A stretch of 64,000 nucleotides of DNA from Bacteroidota bacterium (GCA_016866385.1 VGMU01000002.1:43171-107170); one strand, 5' to 3'. Counted from the first letter of the stretch, positions 26,917 to 36,651 are shown. The notes: generated from the letters alone by a model not told the origin. Program-made: numbers and translations.

Positions 26917-28401
26917 ATGAGACATTTACTCTTAAGTTTGGCCGTTTTGGCTTGTATGCAACCTGTTTTTGCCCAGACTACCAGAAAGATAGAGGTGGAA
27001 TCAAAAGTTGAATCTGCCTCTGAAGTAATGATCAAAGGGAAGCGAGTGCCTTACAAAGCTACTGCTGGAACCCAACCGGTATGGGACGATACAGGGGAGC
27101 CAATTGCCTCTCTTTTTTACACCTACTACGAACGTTCGGATGTAACTGATCGAAGCAAGAGACCCTTGGTGATCAGTTTCAATGGTGGGCCAGGATCTGC
27201 CTCCATCTGGATGCACTTGGCCTATACCGGCCCTGTGGTGCTAAATATTGACGAGGAAGGCTATCCGGTCCAACCCTATGGAACCAAAGCCAATCCCCAT
27301 TCTATTCTCGATGTGGCAGACATTGTCTATGTGGATCCAGTTAATACGGGATATTCTAGAATTGTGAAGGAGGATACCCCTCGATCTACTTTTTTTGGAA
27401 TCAATGCAGACATCAAATACCTAGCAGATTGGGTAAATACCTTCGTGACCCGACAAAATCGCTGGGCTTCTCCAAAATACCTCATTGGGGAAAGCTATGG
27501 TACCACACGGGTAGCAGGACTTGTGGCTCAGTTGCAGAATTCCCATTGGATGTATTTCAACGGGGTAATCCTAGTGTCTCCTACAGACATGGGGATCTTG
27601 CGTGATGGGCCTGTGAAAATGGCGAACTATTGGCCCTACTATGCAGCTACAGCCTGGTATCATAAAGCATTACCTGCAGAATTGCAAGCCAAGGACTTGG
27701 ATGAGATCTTAGCCATCGTAGAACCTATGGCGCTAAATGAGATTCTGCCAGCCATGGCTAAAGGAGGACTCCTTTCTGCATCGGAACGCGATGCTATCGC
27801 TACGAAAATGGCTTACTATTCAGGCTTGAGTAAGGAATCCATTCTTCAACATAACCTGATGGTTCCTACCAGCTTCTTTTGGAAAGAGCTCCTACGAGAA
27901 AGAGATGGCATGACCGTAGGTCGATTGGATAGCCGTTACAAAGGATTTGACCGCATGGAAGCTGGGGATAGGTACGACTATGATCCTGCTTTGACCAGCT
28001 GGAATCATGCTTTTGCGCCAGCGTTTAATTTGTACGCCAAGAATGTACTCAAATACAATACAGACTTGACCTACAACCTTTTTGGTCCAGTAAATCCATG
28101 GGACCGTAGCAATGAAAATACGGCGAATGATCTAGGCACGGCCATGAGGCAAAATCCTTACTTGCATTTGATGGTACAGTCTGGATATTTCGATGGGGGC
28201 ACGGACTATTTCAACGCGAAGTATAGCACCTGGCATATCGATCCCAACGGAAAAATGAAAGATAGAATAGATTTTAAGGGATATCGTTCTGGGCACATGA
28301 TGTATTTGCGTGCCGAAGACTTGGCTAGCTCCAACGAAGATATTCGCCAGTTTATCCAGAAATCTGCAGTGGCTCCCGGAGAGTCAGCGAAGTACAAGTA
28401 A
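26917..28401 (+). CDS. Exported serine carboxypeptidase-like peptidase (family S10)
   Basis: A 494-residue alpha/beta-hydrolase with signal peptide MRHLLLSLAVLACMQPVFAQ. The S10 oxyanion segment FNGGPGSASIW is at 88-98, the nucleophile elbow GESYGTTR at 191-198 (Ser193), an Asp in SGYFDGGTDYF and the His in GYRSGHMMY complete the triad. Cleaves C-terminal residues from peptides in the periplasm or outside. A bidirectional terminator follows. Confidence 0.92.
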   Translation: MRHLLLSLAVLACMQPVFAQTTRKIEVESKVESASEVMIKGKRVPYKATAGTQPVWDDTGEPIASLFYTYYERSDVTDRSKRPLVISFNGGPGSASIWMHLAYTGPVVLNIDEEGYPVQPYGTKANPHSILDVADIVYVDPVNTGYSRIVKEDTPRSTFFGINADIKYLADWVNTFVTRQNRWASPKYLIGESYGTTRVAGLVAQLQNSHWMYFNGVILVSPTDMGILRDGPVKMANYWPYYAATAWYHKALPAELQAKDLDEILAIVEPMALNEILPAMAKGGLLSASERDAIATKMAYYSGLSKESILQHNLMVPTSFFWKELLRERDGMTVGRLDSRYKGFDRMEAGDRYDYDPALTSWNHAFAPAFNLYAKNVLKYNTDLTYNLFGPVNPWDRSNENTANDLGTAMRQNPYLHLMVQSGYFDGGTDYFNAKYSTWHIDPNGKMKDRIDFKGYRSGHMMYLRAEDLASSNEDIRQFIQKSAVAPGESAKYK

Positions 28402-28420
28402 GCCTCCCATTTGACTAAAA

Positions 28421-28450
28421 AAAAGGGTCCTGACAATTCAGGGCCCTTTT
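28421..28450. terminator. Bidirectional terminator between S10 peptidase and gluQ genes
   Basis: A 13-bp stem (28421-28433 with 28438-28450, one wobble) and 4-nt loop. An A-run precedes it and T-run ends it, so it works on both strands for the convergent genes. Confidence 0.9.
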
Positions 28451-28453
28451 TAG

Positions 28454-29332
28454 TTAGGGGATTGCCAGTTCGGAAAACTCCGGAAAAGAGTGGATTTCTT
28501 CTTTAATCCCCAAACTTTTGCCCAACAGGTGGAATACATCGGCAAGGCTTTTGCCTTCTCGTCGCAACTCTCGGATGGAAAATGCTCCTGCTGATTTGGA
28601 GAGTTTACTCTGATCAGGACCTTTGAGTAGGGAGTGGTGGTAAAAAGTGGTTTTTGCAAAGTCTTGCCTGCCTAAAATTCGAGCAAGGTCGAGTTGGGCT
28701 AGGGTAGAGGGAAACAAATCCTGTCCTCGTACAATCAGGTCTACCTCAAAATGTAGGTCATCAATCAAAGAAGCTAGGTGGTAAGCAGGTAGCCGGTCTT
28801 TTTTACGCACCACATAACAGCTAGTTTTTGCGGGAAGCAAGCTGTTTTTCCGTAGATCAGGATAGGAGATATAGTCTAGGAAATCAGCGTCCAAGGTATT
28901 TACTCTCCATGCGCTTTCTTCCTTATCTAAGGAAAATCTTTTGTCGATGCAGTTCCCCAGGTAAATTCCATTGGGGTGGAGCTGGAAGATTTGACTTCTA
29001 CTGCAGGTACAGGAAAATACCTGCTTGGTCTCCTGAAGATCCTTTAAAGTAGCCTCGTATTGAGGTAATCGTTTCAACTGCGACCACTCTTGCTCAAATT
29101 CTTCCAATGATTTAGGACCTTCGTCTACCTCTATTTCTAAAAAACTCAAGGTGTCAAAGATGTCTTGCACATACTCGGGCCTATACCTTTCCCTGTCTAA
29201 ATCATCAATTCTTAACAAGAGTTTGGTTTCGTGGCGCTTTGCCAAAATCTTAGTGAGTAGAAAAGAATAGGCATTTCCCAAATGAAGGAAGCCACTAGGA
29301 GTGGGGGCAATGCGCGTTCGAATAAACTTCAT
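28454..29332 (-). CDS. gluQ: Glutamyl-Q tRNA(Asp) synthetase
   Basis: A class I synthetase catalytic domain without anticodon-binding domain, 292 residues. It attaches glutamate to queuosine-34 of tRNA-Asp. HIGH-type motif PTPSGFLHLGNA near residue 11, RIDDLDRER, zinc motif CTC...YLGNC (CxC with YxxxC, typical of GluQ), DLIVRGQDLF, and KMSKS-type SKLSKS near 248. The short length and zinc motif distinguish it from GltX, which is about 500 residues. Its tRNA substrate is encoded twice at 18864-19092. The C-terminal tail (LADVFHLLGKSLGI) is family-like. Confidence 0.92.
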   Translation of the reverse strand: MKFIRTRIAPTPSGFLHLGNAYSFLLTKILAKRHETKLLLRIDDLDRERYRPEYVQDIFDTLSFLEIEVDEGPKSLEEFEQEWSQLKRLPQYEATLKDLQETKQVFSCTCSRSQIFQLHPNGIYLGNCIDKRFSLDKEESAWRVNTLDADFLDYISYPDLRKNSLLPAKTSCYVVRKKDRLPAYHLASLIDDLHFEVDLIVRGQDLFPSTLAQLDLARILGRQDFAKTTFYHHSLLKGPDQSKLSKSAGAFSIRELRREGKSLADVFHLLGKSLGIKEEIHSFPEFSELAIP

Positions 29333-29447
29333 GATTCAAAGGTAATTTTAATCCTTGCCAAAATAAATGCACCTAGGTTCTGAACTTAATTTTCTTTAAC
29401 ATTTTGGATGGTACGACTTGTACTGAAGTGACTACTTTTGTTGGTAG

Positions 29448-30182
29448 ATGAGAACGTATTGGTTTTTGCTTTTTTTCCTATTCCAACTGCTAGAGGTATA
29501 CGGTCAAAGAAAATACAGTGGCAATGTTGTAGATGCTTGGGACAAAAAATACTTAGACGGTATAGAAGTGCTCAGTTCTCGCAAGGAAAAATCGATCACT
29601 AATGCTCGAGGGTATTTTTCCATTGATGCACTAATGGGCGATACCCTTACCTTTTCATTTTCTGGTTTTTTAGATAAAAAAGTAATCGTGGCAGAAGAGA
29701 CTTTTCTTTTTGTAGAGCTCCAAGATCGAGCTCGATTGCTACCTACTTTTCAGGTTGATGCAGAGCCCTTTCGATTTAGGTTTAAAGATGGAAAACTTAG
29801 TTTGGTAGAAGAAGAGGAGAAATCTACTTCTACTTTAAGCCAGCAATTGGGTGCTGGGGTATTGGATTCAAGTTCCCCTCAACCTGGAATAGGCATTTAT
29901 GGTCCCATAAGCTATTTTACGAAAAGAAATAGGCAACTCAGGGCTTACGAAAAAAGAATGGAATGGGAAAGGAGGAGAAGTGGCTATTTAGAAATTATTG
30001 ATTCCGATTCCCTTAGAACTTCTTGGATGAGGACTTATGGGCTAGATAGAAGCAAGTGGGATGAATTACTTCTTAAATTCAATGCAAAAAATGCCGAAAA
30101 TGAGTTTTTAGATTGGTCCAAGGAACAAGTTCTTGTGGCCTTGGAGGAATTTTTAAGATCTGAATTGTCTCCAGATTTTTAA
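29448..30182 (+). CDS. Exported protein with carboxypeptidase-like regulatory (beta-sandwich) domain
   Basis: 244 residues with a signal peptide (MRTYWFLLFFLFQLLEVYGQ). Residues ~22-95 form a CarboxypepD_reg-like domain (GNVVDAWDKKYLDGIEVL, SITNARGYFSIDALMGDTLTFSFSGF), common at the start of Bacteroidota outer-membrane proteins. The remainder is charged and of unknown fold; there is no TonB-dependent barrel. Probably periplasmic. A TACTTTTG box at 29433-29440 lies 7 bp before the ATG. It converges with the DUF4442 gene, with a 4-bp overlap of the ends. Confidence 0.75.
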   Translation: MRTYWFLLFFLFQLLEVYGQRKYSGNVVDAWDKKYLDGIEVLSSRKEKSITNARGYFSIDALMGDTLTFSFSGFLDKKVIVAEETFLFVELQDRARLLPTFQVDAEPFRFRFKDGKLSLVEEEEKSTSTLSQQLGAGVLDSSSPQPGIGIYGPISYFTKRNRQLRAYEKRMEWERRRSGYLEIIDSDSLRTSWMRTYGLDRSKWDELLLKFNAKNAENEFLDWSKEQVLVALEEFLRSELSPDF

Positions 30183-30676
30183 TTTTTTCTTTTGAAAGAC
30201 CAGGTTATGTAAAATCTGGCGACTTCCTCCTCTTGGGTGTTTTTGCCTATGGAAACTAGGGTGAGCGCTTTAGACTCTCCTGCCTGTAAAGAATCTATCA
30301 AATCAAAAACTTCTTTGCCTTGCAGGCAGGAAAAGGTAATACGGGTATTCGCTTTTTTACTGTATTCGGCCTTAAAATCTACGACCAACATGCTAAAGGC
30401 TCCTCTTCCTGCCAAAGCCATTTGCCCCAAGGCTCCCGTACTCAACTCTGCAGCGCCGGCAAGTGCAGCGAAATAAATAGACTTGAAGGGATTTTGCGTT
30501 CTCCACGCGTAAGGAATCTGCACTTCACAGGATGTATCATCCAGCTTTTGCATACGGATTTTCCAAAATAAGACAGACGGAAGCTTGAATAACATGGCCC
30601 ACCAAAAGATAAAGGGGTTCATCATTTTATTTTGATAAGCCAAGGCTGCTGATGTCGGACTCATTTTATTTTGCAT
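30179..30676 (-). CDS. DUF4442 hotdog-fold protein (possible thioesterase)
   Basis: 165 residues with the DUF4442 hallmarks: PYAWRTQNPFKSIYFAALAGAAELSTG (in pieces) and MLVVDFKAEYSKKANTRITFSC. The family has the hotdog fold of acyl-CoA thioesterases; the Glu in GAAELS is the likely catalytic-position residue. Role unproven. Cytoplasmic, monocistronic. Confidence 0.83.
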   Translation of the reverse strand: MQNKMSPTSAALAYQNKMMNPFIFWWAMLFKLPSVLFWKIRMQKLDDTSCEVQIPYAWRTQNPFKSIYFAALAGAAELSTGALGQMALAGRGAFSMLVVDFKAEYSKKANTRITFSCLQGKEVFDLIDSLQAGESKALTLVSIGKNTQEEEVARFYITWSFKRKN

Positions 30677-30777
30677 TTGGATTAAGAAAAAAAGAATCTT
30701 TGAATTTTATCCTAAAATTCAACAATAATAAAGTTCTTTTAGTACATTTAGAATAACCACCCCAAGAAAACCTTCCT

Positions 30778-31581
30778 ATGAAAAAGTTAGCAACTTTATT
30801 TTTCGTTGTATATGCTTTATCTTCTTGTTCGATAGTTCCACTAACGGGAAGAAGTCAACTGGCCATTTTTACTACCCAAGATTTGATGCCATTGGTAAAA
30901 GATGAGTATAAAGAAACCTTGTCAAGTGGTAAGGTATTGACGTCCACCAAAGAAGGCAAACAAATTGTGAAAGTTGGTAATAGGATGGCCGAAGCAGTGG
31001 AGACCTATTTGATGGAGCAAGGGTATGATTCCTTAGTTAACGAACTTGACTGGGAGTTTAATTTACTTGAGGACGAGGAAGTGAACGCCTGGTGTATGCC
31101 TGGAGGGAAGGTGGCATTTTATACTGGAATTTTACCTTATACCAAGGATGAAACAGGCATTGCAGTAATTATGGGCCATGAATTGGCTCATGCAGTAGCC
31201 AATCATGCGGGAGAAAGAATGTCACAAGAAATACTGATGGAACTTGGGGTAGGTACACTTGATCTTGCCATGGGCCAAGACCCTACCCTTACCCAAGAAA
31301 TTTTACTTCTCTCTGTTGGAATTGCCTCTGACCTCAAATTGCTTAGTTTTTCTAGGAAACATGAATTAGAAGCAGATCGAATGGGTTTGATTTTTATGGC
31401 TATGGCGGGCTATGACCCCAGAGAAGCTCCATTATTTTGGGGGAGGATGTCCGAAGACGAAGGTGATGACGGATTGACATTTTTGTCTACTCACCCTAGT
31501 CACACAAAAAGAATGGAACGGCTAAATTCTTTACTTCCTGAAGCTTTAGAAATTTATGAACAAAGAAAAGGTTCTAATTAA
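30778..31581 (+). CDS. M48-family metalloprotease lipoprotein (LoiP/BepA-like)
   Basis: 267 residues. N-terminus MKKLATLFFVVYALSSC ends in a good lipobox (LSS-C17). The zinc motif HELAH is at 134-138 with the third ligand in KHELEADRMG (about 199-208). EEVNAWCMPGGKVAFYTGIL and STHPSHTKRM are typical M48 segments. Probably an outer-membrane-anchored quality-control protease facing the periplasm. A near-consensus -7 box (TACATTTA) stands about 35 bp upstream of the start. Confidence 0.93.
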   Translation: MKKLATLFFVVYALSSCSIVPLTGRSQLAIFTTQDLMPLVKDEYKETLSSGKVLTSTKEGKQIVKVGNRMAEAVETYLMEQGYDSLVNELDWEFNLLEDEEVNAWCMPGGKVAFYTGILPYTKDETGIAVIMGHELAHAVANHAGERMSQEILMELGVGTLDLAMGQDPTLTQEILLLSVGIASDLKLLSFSRKHELEADRMGLIFMAMAGYDPREAPLFWGRMSEDEGDDGLTFLSTHPSHTKRMERLNSLLPEALEIYEQRKGSN

Positions 31582-31642
31582 AATTTGAAAGCAGTAAAAA
31601 ATTTTAGCTAAAAGACTGGGATATGGTCTATGCATTTTTGTC

Positions 31643-32449
31643 TTAGCGTGTATTGAAGCCACGCAACTTGATTTGGGTAAGCTTTCTTTTCGTATCTAGG
31701 GGAAAATCTCCCCGCATCATCCATTCGTAGTATCCTGGCTCATCTTTGAGGGCTTGTTCTATGGTTTTGCCTTTGTGCTTTCCGAAATTGAAGATTTCTT
31801 GACCTTGGGAATTAAATACAAATCTCCCCGCAAGATCCACCATGCGTTCATTTACCAACTGGTGAATTTTTTTCATATTATTTTCAAAAGAACCCAAGAC
31901 ATTTCCTTGCATGTCTTCAACCAATTCTCCTTGGTAGCGGGCAATTTGGGCACGGAAAACATCCACCGTAGCTAAGGTGTCTGCTTCAGCACTATGGGCG
32001 TTTTCTAATTTTCTGCCGCAATAAAACTTGTATGCGGCACTTAGGGTCCTTTTTTCCATCAAATGGAAAATTTTTTGTGCATCAATCAGATTTCTTTTAT
32101 CCAGATCAAAATCAATTCCCGAACGTAAAAACTCCTCCACAAGCAAAGGAATATCGTACTTAAGCACGTTAAATCCCCCCAAATCTGCGTTTCCTATAAA
32201 TTGTACTACCTCTTGAGCAAGATCTTTAAATAAAGGTTCATGCTTGATGTCCTTGTCGTAAATGCCGTGAATCAAGGAAGCTTCTAAGGGAATCGGAATA
32301 CCTGGATTGATCCTCCTGGTATATAGCTGCTGCCCCCCATCGGGCATTAGTTTTACTATGGAAATCTCCACTATGCGGTCAGTAGCCACATTGGTACCCG
32401 TAGCTTCTAGATCAAAAAAAGCAAGGGTATTCTTTAGGTTAAGGTGCAT
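31643..32449 (-). CDS. 3'-5' exonuclease, DnaQ/PolC epsilon-like
   Basis: 268 residues. ExoI motif FFDLEATGT (Asp and Glu ligands), ExoII GGFNVLKYDIPLL and ExoIII HSAEADTLAT match the DEDD exonuclease family. The C-terminal ~60 residues (FNFGKHKGKTIEQALKDEPGYYEWM in part) resemble the exodeoxyribonuclease X-type tail. May act in proofreading or DNA repair. Its start overlaps the 3' end of mpl by 11 bp, so the two are coupled. Confidence 0.9.
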   Translation of the reverse strand: MHLNLKNTLAFFDLEATGTNVATDRIVEISIVKLMPDGGQQLYTRRINPGIPIPLEASLIHGIYDKDIKHEPLFKDLAQEVVQFIGNADLGGFNVLKYDIPLLVEEFLRSGIDFDLDKRNLIDAQKIFHLMEKRTLSAAYKFYCGRKLENAHSAEADTLATVDVFRAQIARYQGELVEDMQGNVLGSFENNMKKIHQLVNERMVDLAGRFVFNSQGQEIFNFGKHKGKTIEQALKDEPGYYEWMMRGDFPLDTKRKLTQIKLRGFNTR

Positions 32450-33806
32450 AGGAATTAAATTTTTCTTTTAGGGGTTGAAGATCCATATTGTCGTAATTGC
32501 CCGAGCTCATGAGTAGCAGGTTGGTACCTGCATAGTCTTGAGCGAGTAAGAATTCGCTCAAGGCGGTACTATCTGTAAATAGAAGTAAATCTTTTCTTTG
32601 GAAGCCTTCCCGTAGCATCTCTTCCGACATCAACTCCAATTTTTTCAATGCCACTGCATGGGGATTCAGGTAAATGAGCGCAGTGTCTGCAGCATCCATG
32701 CTTTGGGCATAGTTGGGCAGGAATGCTTTGTTTAGAGAAGAATAGGTATGTAGTTCCTGTACAGCTATCAGTCTTCTGGATGGAAATTGCTTTTTTACGG
32801 CCTCTACGGTTGCTTTTAATTTGGAGGGTGCATGAGCAAAATCTCGAAAGAGAGTTCCTGTAGGATGGGAGGCCAACACTTCCTGACGCTTGGATGCCCC
32901 TTTGAAACTTGAAATGGATGCATAAAATTGGCTTCGGGATAGGCCTAATGCTTCACAAACCAGCATGGCTCCCTGAAGATTTTGAAGGTTGTGGTCCCCA
33001 AAAACACTGATAGGTAGAGCTCCATCTGGAGTTATTAAAGCCGTTTTTCCCTCCACAATCCTAGCTGGATGAGCACCGTAAGGAATTTTCTGACCTTTAG
33101 ACAACGTTTTCTTTGCTACCGAATCCACCAAGGGATCTGCACTGCAATAGATTAATTCCCCATCCTCCGGTGTCCTGTCCATCAATTGGGAAAACTGAGC
33201 CACATATTCCTCAAAATCTGGAAACACATTGAAATGGTCCCAGGCGATCCCACTGACCAGGAGAAGGTCATGGCGGTAATGGAAAAATTTAGGGGTACGG
33301 TCGATAGGTGAAGTCAAGTATTCATCACCTTCTATAATCATGACAGGGGCATCTGAAAGTTGCACCATCAAGTCAAATCCTTCTATTTGAGCGCCGACCA
33401 AGTAGTCCATGGCCATTCCTTGATCTTTCAACACGTGCAAAATCATCGACGTGATGGTCGTCTTACCGTGAGACCCAGCTATCACCACTCTTTTTTTGGA
33501 TTGGCTCTGGTTGTATATAAACTCGGGGAAAGAATAGACTGGAAGTCCCAGTTCTTGGGCTTTTAAGAGTTCAGGGTTGTCAATACGCGCATGCATTCCT
33601 AAAAGTATTCCGTCCAAGCCTGCATGTATTTTTTCTTGAAACCAACCCATTTTTTCAGGTAGTATGTCGGCCTGTTGAAGTCTGGCACGTGAAGGTTCGT
33701 AGATTTCATCGTCACTTCCCGTGACATATTCTCCTTTTTTGACCAAAGCTAGGGCTAGGTTATGCATTACAGCGCCACCAATGGCTATGAAATGGTATCT
33801 TTTCAT
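32439..33806 (-). CDS. mpl: UDP-N-acetylmuramate:L-Ala-gamma-D-Glu-meso-DAP ligase (murein peptide ligase)
   Basis: Recycles cell-wall tripeptide by joining it to UDP-MurNAc in the cytoplasm. 455 residues from ATG 33806 (the frame starts with TTG 33818). MurC-like order: Rossmann segment HFIAIGGAVMHNLALALVKKG, ATP loop GSHGKTTITSM, IEGDEYLTSPID, GIAWDHFNVFP, FGDHNLQNLQGAMLVCEALG and FRDFAHAPSK (Mpl replaces the MurC DYAHHP with DFAHAP). Length and motifs fit Mpl rather than MurC. Confidence 0.93.
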   Translation of the reverse strand: MKRYHFIAIGGAVMHNLALALVKKGEYVTGSDDEIYEPSRARLQQADILPEKMGWFQEKIHAGLDGILLGMHARIDNPELLKAQELGLPVYSFPEFIYNQSQSKKRVVIAGSHGKTTITSMILHVLKDQGMAMDYLVGAQIEGFDLMVQLSDAPVMIIEGDEYLTSPIDRTPKFFHYRHDLLLVSGIAWDHFNVFPDFEEYVAQFSQLMDRTPEDGELIYCSADPLVDSVAKKTLSKGQKIPYGAHPARIVEGKTALITPDGALPISVFGDHNLQNLQGAMLVCEALGLSRSQFYASISSFKGASKRQEVLASHPTGTLFRDFAHAPSKLKATVEAVKKQFPSRRLIAVQELHTYSSLNKAFLPNYAQSMDAADTALIYLNPHAVALKKLELMSEEMLREGFQRKDLLLFTDSTALSEFLLAQDYAGTNLLLMSSGNYDNMDLQPLKEKFNSYAP

Positions 33807-33862
33807 GAACGTGAGCAACTAAGGTACTTTGCTTCAAACTTAATCATAAAAATTTGCTGCAG

Positions 33863-33894
33863 ACTTACCCCATAGGGATAAGTTTTTTCTTTTT
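33863..33894 (+). terminator. Hairpin with T-run in the mpl-dnaB divergent region
   Basis: ACTTACCCC (33863-33871) and GGGATAAGT (33875-33883) form a 9-bp stem with one mismatch and a 3-nt loop, followed by six Ts and a T-rich tail. No gene on the plus strand precedes it, so it may end a short unannotated transcript, or be chance. The rest of the 256-bp gap shows nothing else clear. Confidence 0.35.
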
Positions 33895-34062
33895 AAAAAT
33901 TTCAAAACTGGTACGAATGAAGAACCTATCTAGAGTAATAAAAAGAGCTTTTTTTCGTTATATCGTAGGGAGGAAATGGTGCTAAAATGTAAATCAAGAC
34001 GTGTTGATAACTATTGGAAAAATTGTGTAAAACTCTTCCCCAAATGCAGGTAATTTTGATTC

Positions 34063-35646
34063 ATGTCCGATAACACCCCATCCACCCGAGGCTACAGAAA
34101 AAAGCCATCTTTTGATTCCCCAACCAATTTTTTAGGAAAAGTTCCTCCCCAGGCTACTGACTTGGAGGAAGCCGTACTTGGGGCATTGATGTTAGAAAAA
34201 GATGCCCTCACCTCGGTGATAGATATTTTAAAAGTAGAAAGCTTTTACAAGGAAGGACACAAGGCAATTTTTCAGGCCATTCTTGACCTATTTACAGAAA
34301 GCCAACCCATTGACTTATTGACGGTAACCACCCAACTTAGGAAAAATGGGACCTTAGAAATAGCTGGTGGAGCATTTTACATTACCGAGTTGACCTCCAA
34401 GGTGTCTTCTGCGGCCAATATAGAATTTCATGCGCGAATTATCACTGAGCAATCCATCAAGCGGGAGCTGATTCAAATAGCCTCAGAAATACAACGAGAT
34501 GCCTTTGAGGAAACCACCGACGTCTTTGAACTTTTGGATGGAATGGAGCAGTCTCTTTTTGAAATCTCAGAAAAGAATATTCGTAAGAATTATTCCGACA
34601 TGAGATCCATCATGCGGGAAGCCATCCAAGAGTTGGAGGTAAGGAAAAATCAAAAAGATGGGCTAACAGGGGTGCCTTCTGGATTTACAGCGCTGGATCG
34701 TGTTACCTCAGGATGGCAAAAATCAGATTTGATTATTATTGCAGCCAGGCCTGCCATGGGAAAAACTGCTTTTGTTCTTTCCGTACTGCGAAATGCAGCC
34801 GTAGACCACAATCGCCCAGTAGCCATTTTTTCCTTGGAGATGTCGTCCATTCAATTGGTGAATAGATTGATCTCCTCGGAGGCAGAGTTGGATGCAGAGA
34901 AAATTAAAAAAGGTACTCTTGCTGACCACGAGTGGGCGCAATTGGTACACAAAACCTCTCGACTTTCCAAGGCTCCCTTATTTGTAGACGATACGCCTGC
35001 CTTGTCCATTTTGGAACTTCGGGCCAAATGCAGAAAACTAAAAGCGCAACACGATATTCAAATGGTTGTGGTAGATTACCTGCAATTGATGTCTGGCGAT
35101 GCCAAGGGTTCTTTTGGTGGTAATAGGGAACAAGAGATTGCTAGCATTTCTAGGGCATTGAAAAAGATTGCCAAGGAATTAAGTATTCCGGTCATTGCAC
35201 TTTCTCAACTTTCGCGTGCGGTGGAAACACGTGGAGGAGATAAAAGACCCCAGCTTTCTGATTTGAGAGAATCAGGAGCCATAGAGCAAGATGCGGATTT
35301 GGTCATGTTTTTATACCGTCCCGAATACTATGGAATTACAGAAGATGAAGGAGGAGCTTCCACAGCTGGTGTGGGAGAGGTGATAGTCGCCAAGCATAGA
35401 AATGGATCTTTGGATACCGTCAAATTGAGATTTATCGGTAGATACACCAAGTTTACTGACCTAGACATGGGAATGGGATATCCTACTTCCGCATCAGCAG
35501 GAGTATCCTACGCACATAAGTTTACTTCTAGTGCTTCTGGAATGTCTACTTTCGAAAAGGATCAAACCATCAACCTGCCCAGTAAAGCCAACGAAGAAGA
35601 TACCGATGCTTCCTTCTTGGGTGACAATGAACCGGCCCCATTTTAA
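34063..35646 (+). CDS. dnaB: Replicative DNA helicase DnaB
   Basis: The 5'-3' hexameric helicase of the replication fork, 527 residues. N-terminal DnaG-interacting domain (VPPQATDLEEAVLGALMLEKDAL), linker, and RecA-like C-terminal domain with Walker A ARPAMGKTAF (about 227-236), Walker B VVVDYLQLM, ALSQLSRAVETRGGDKRP and SDLRESGAIEQDADLVMFLYRPEYY. The ~60-residue tail after that is Ser/Thr-rich. No intein. It is followed at 6 bp by the MDR gene. Confidence 0.98.
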   Translation: MSDNTPSTRGYRKKPSFDSPTNFLGKVPPQATDLEEAVLGALMLEKDALTSVIDILKVESFYKEGHKAIFQAILDLFTESQPIDLLTVTTQLRKNGTLEIAGGAFYITELTSKVSSAANIEFHARIITEQSIKRELIQIASEIQRDAFEETTDVFELLDGMEQSLFEISEKNIRKNYSDMRSIMREAIQELEVRKNQKDGLTGVPSGFTALDRVTSGWQKSDLIIIAARPAMGKTAFVLSVLRNAAVDHNRPVAIFSLEMSSIQLVNRLISSEAELDAEKIKKGTLADHEWAQLVHKTSRLSKAPLFVDDTPALSILELRAKCRKLKAQHDIQMVVVDYLQLMSGDAKGSFGGNREQEIASISRALKKIAKELSIPVIALSQLSRAVETRGGDKRPQLSDLRESGAIEQDADLVMFLYRPEYYGITEDEGGASTAGVGEVIVAKHRNGSLDTVKLRFIGRYTKFTDLDMGMGYPTSASAGVSYAHKFTSSASGMSTFEKDQTINLPSKANEEDTDASFLGDNEPAPF

Positions 35647-35652
35647 GAATTC

Positions 35653-36651
35653 ATGAAAGGAATTCTATTAAATCCTTCTCAACCCTCTAAAATCCAGTAC
35701 ACGGAAGTGGCAAGACCTGTCTGTAAACCAGACGAGGTTTTGGTGCGAATTAAGGCTGCTGCGCTCAATCATAGAGACGAATGGTGCAGGCAAGGATTGT
35801 ACCCCAACCTTAGGGAGGGTATTGTCCTAGGTTCTGATGGGGCAGGTGTAGTAGAGGAAATTGGTTCAGAAGTGAATACAAGCTTCCTAGAAAAGGAGGT
35901 TATTATTAATCCTGCACTACATTGGGGCTCCAACCCACGGGCTCAGGGGGCAGAGTTTGAAATTTTAGGAATGCCTAGAAACGGGACTTTGGCTGAATTT
36001 GTTGCTATTCCTGTAGATAGAATCCATGCCAAACCCATTCATTTTTCCTGGGAAGAAGCCGCAGCTTTTCCCCTAGCAGCCCTAACTGCCTATAGGGCGG
36101 TGGTGGTCCAAGGGGGTGTTACTTCCAAAGACAAAGTTTTGGTGACGGGGATTGGAGGTGGAGTAGCCCTTTTTGCCTTACACATCGCACATGCTTTAGG
36201 AGCTACGGTACTGGTCAATAGTAGTTCTGAAGATAAATTGGCGCAAGCAAAAAAGCTTGGAGCCTCTTTCGGTTTTAATTACACGAAGCCCTCTTGGACT
36301 ACTGACTTGCTTCAGCAAACAGGAGGAGTAGATGTGGTCATAGACGGCACCTCTGGAGATACGCTTTCTTCCTTGATGTCGGTAGCGTCGCCAGGGGCAA
36401 GATTAGTTTTTTATGGAGCTACCCGTGGCAACCCTCCTCAATTGGAAGCTAGAAAACTCTTTTGGAATCAACTCCAACTTATTGGATCTACTATGGGCTC
36501 GGATACGGATTTTATTCGCGTTTTAGAGTTGTTTACTTCAGCTAGCCTCAGGCCTACGATAGACCAAGTTTTCTCCCTAGCGGATGCTGAACATGCTTTT
36601 GATCGCATGAAAAAGGGTGAGCAATTTGGAAAGATTATTTTGGTACCTTGA
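35653..36651 (+). CDS. Zinc-binding-dehydrogenase-family (MDR) quinone oxidoreductase-like protein
   Basis: 332 residues, medium-chain dehydrogenase/reductase fold. GroES-like part: VRIKAAALNHRDEWCRQGLYP, VLGSDGAGVVEEIG. NAD(P) motif VLVTGIGGGVALFALHIAHALG. The four-cysteine structural zinc loop of alcohol dehydrogenases is absent, which favours the NADPH:quinone-reductase/enoyl-reductase branch. Substrate unknown. Starts 6 bp after dnaB, likely cotranscribed. Confidence 0.88.
   Translation: MKGILLNPSQPSKIQYTEVARPVCKPDEVLVRIKAAALNHRDEWCRQGLYPNLREGIVLGSDGAGVVEEIGSEVNTSFLEKEVIINPALHWGSNPRAQGAEFEILGMPRNGTLAEFVAIPVDRIHAKPIHFSWEEAAAFPLAALTAYRAVVVQGGVTSKDKVLVTGIGGGVALFALHIAHALGATVLVNSSSEDKLAQAKKLGASFGFNYTKPSWTTDLLQQTGGVDVVIDGTSGDTLSSLMSVASPGARLVFYGATRGNPPQLEARKLFWNQLQLIGSTMGSDTDFIRVLELFTSASLRPTIDQVFSLADAEHAFDRMKKGEQFGKIILVP

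Noticed and set aside
34000..34062. Sequence before dnaB considered as containing DnaA boxes
   Set aside because: Only loose resemblance (GTTGATAACT); no perfect TTATCCACA copies.
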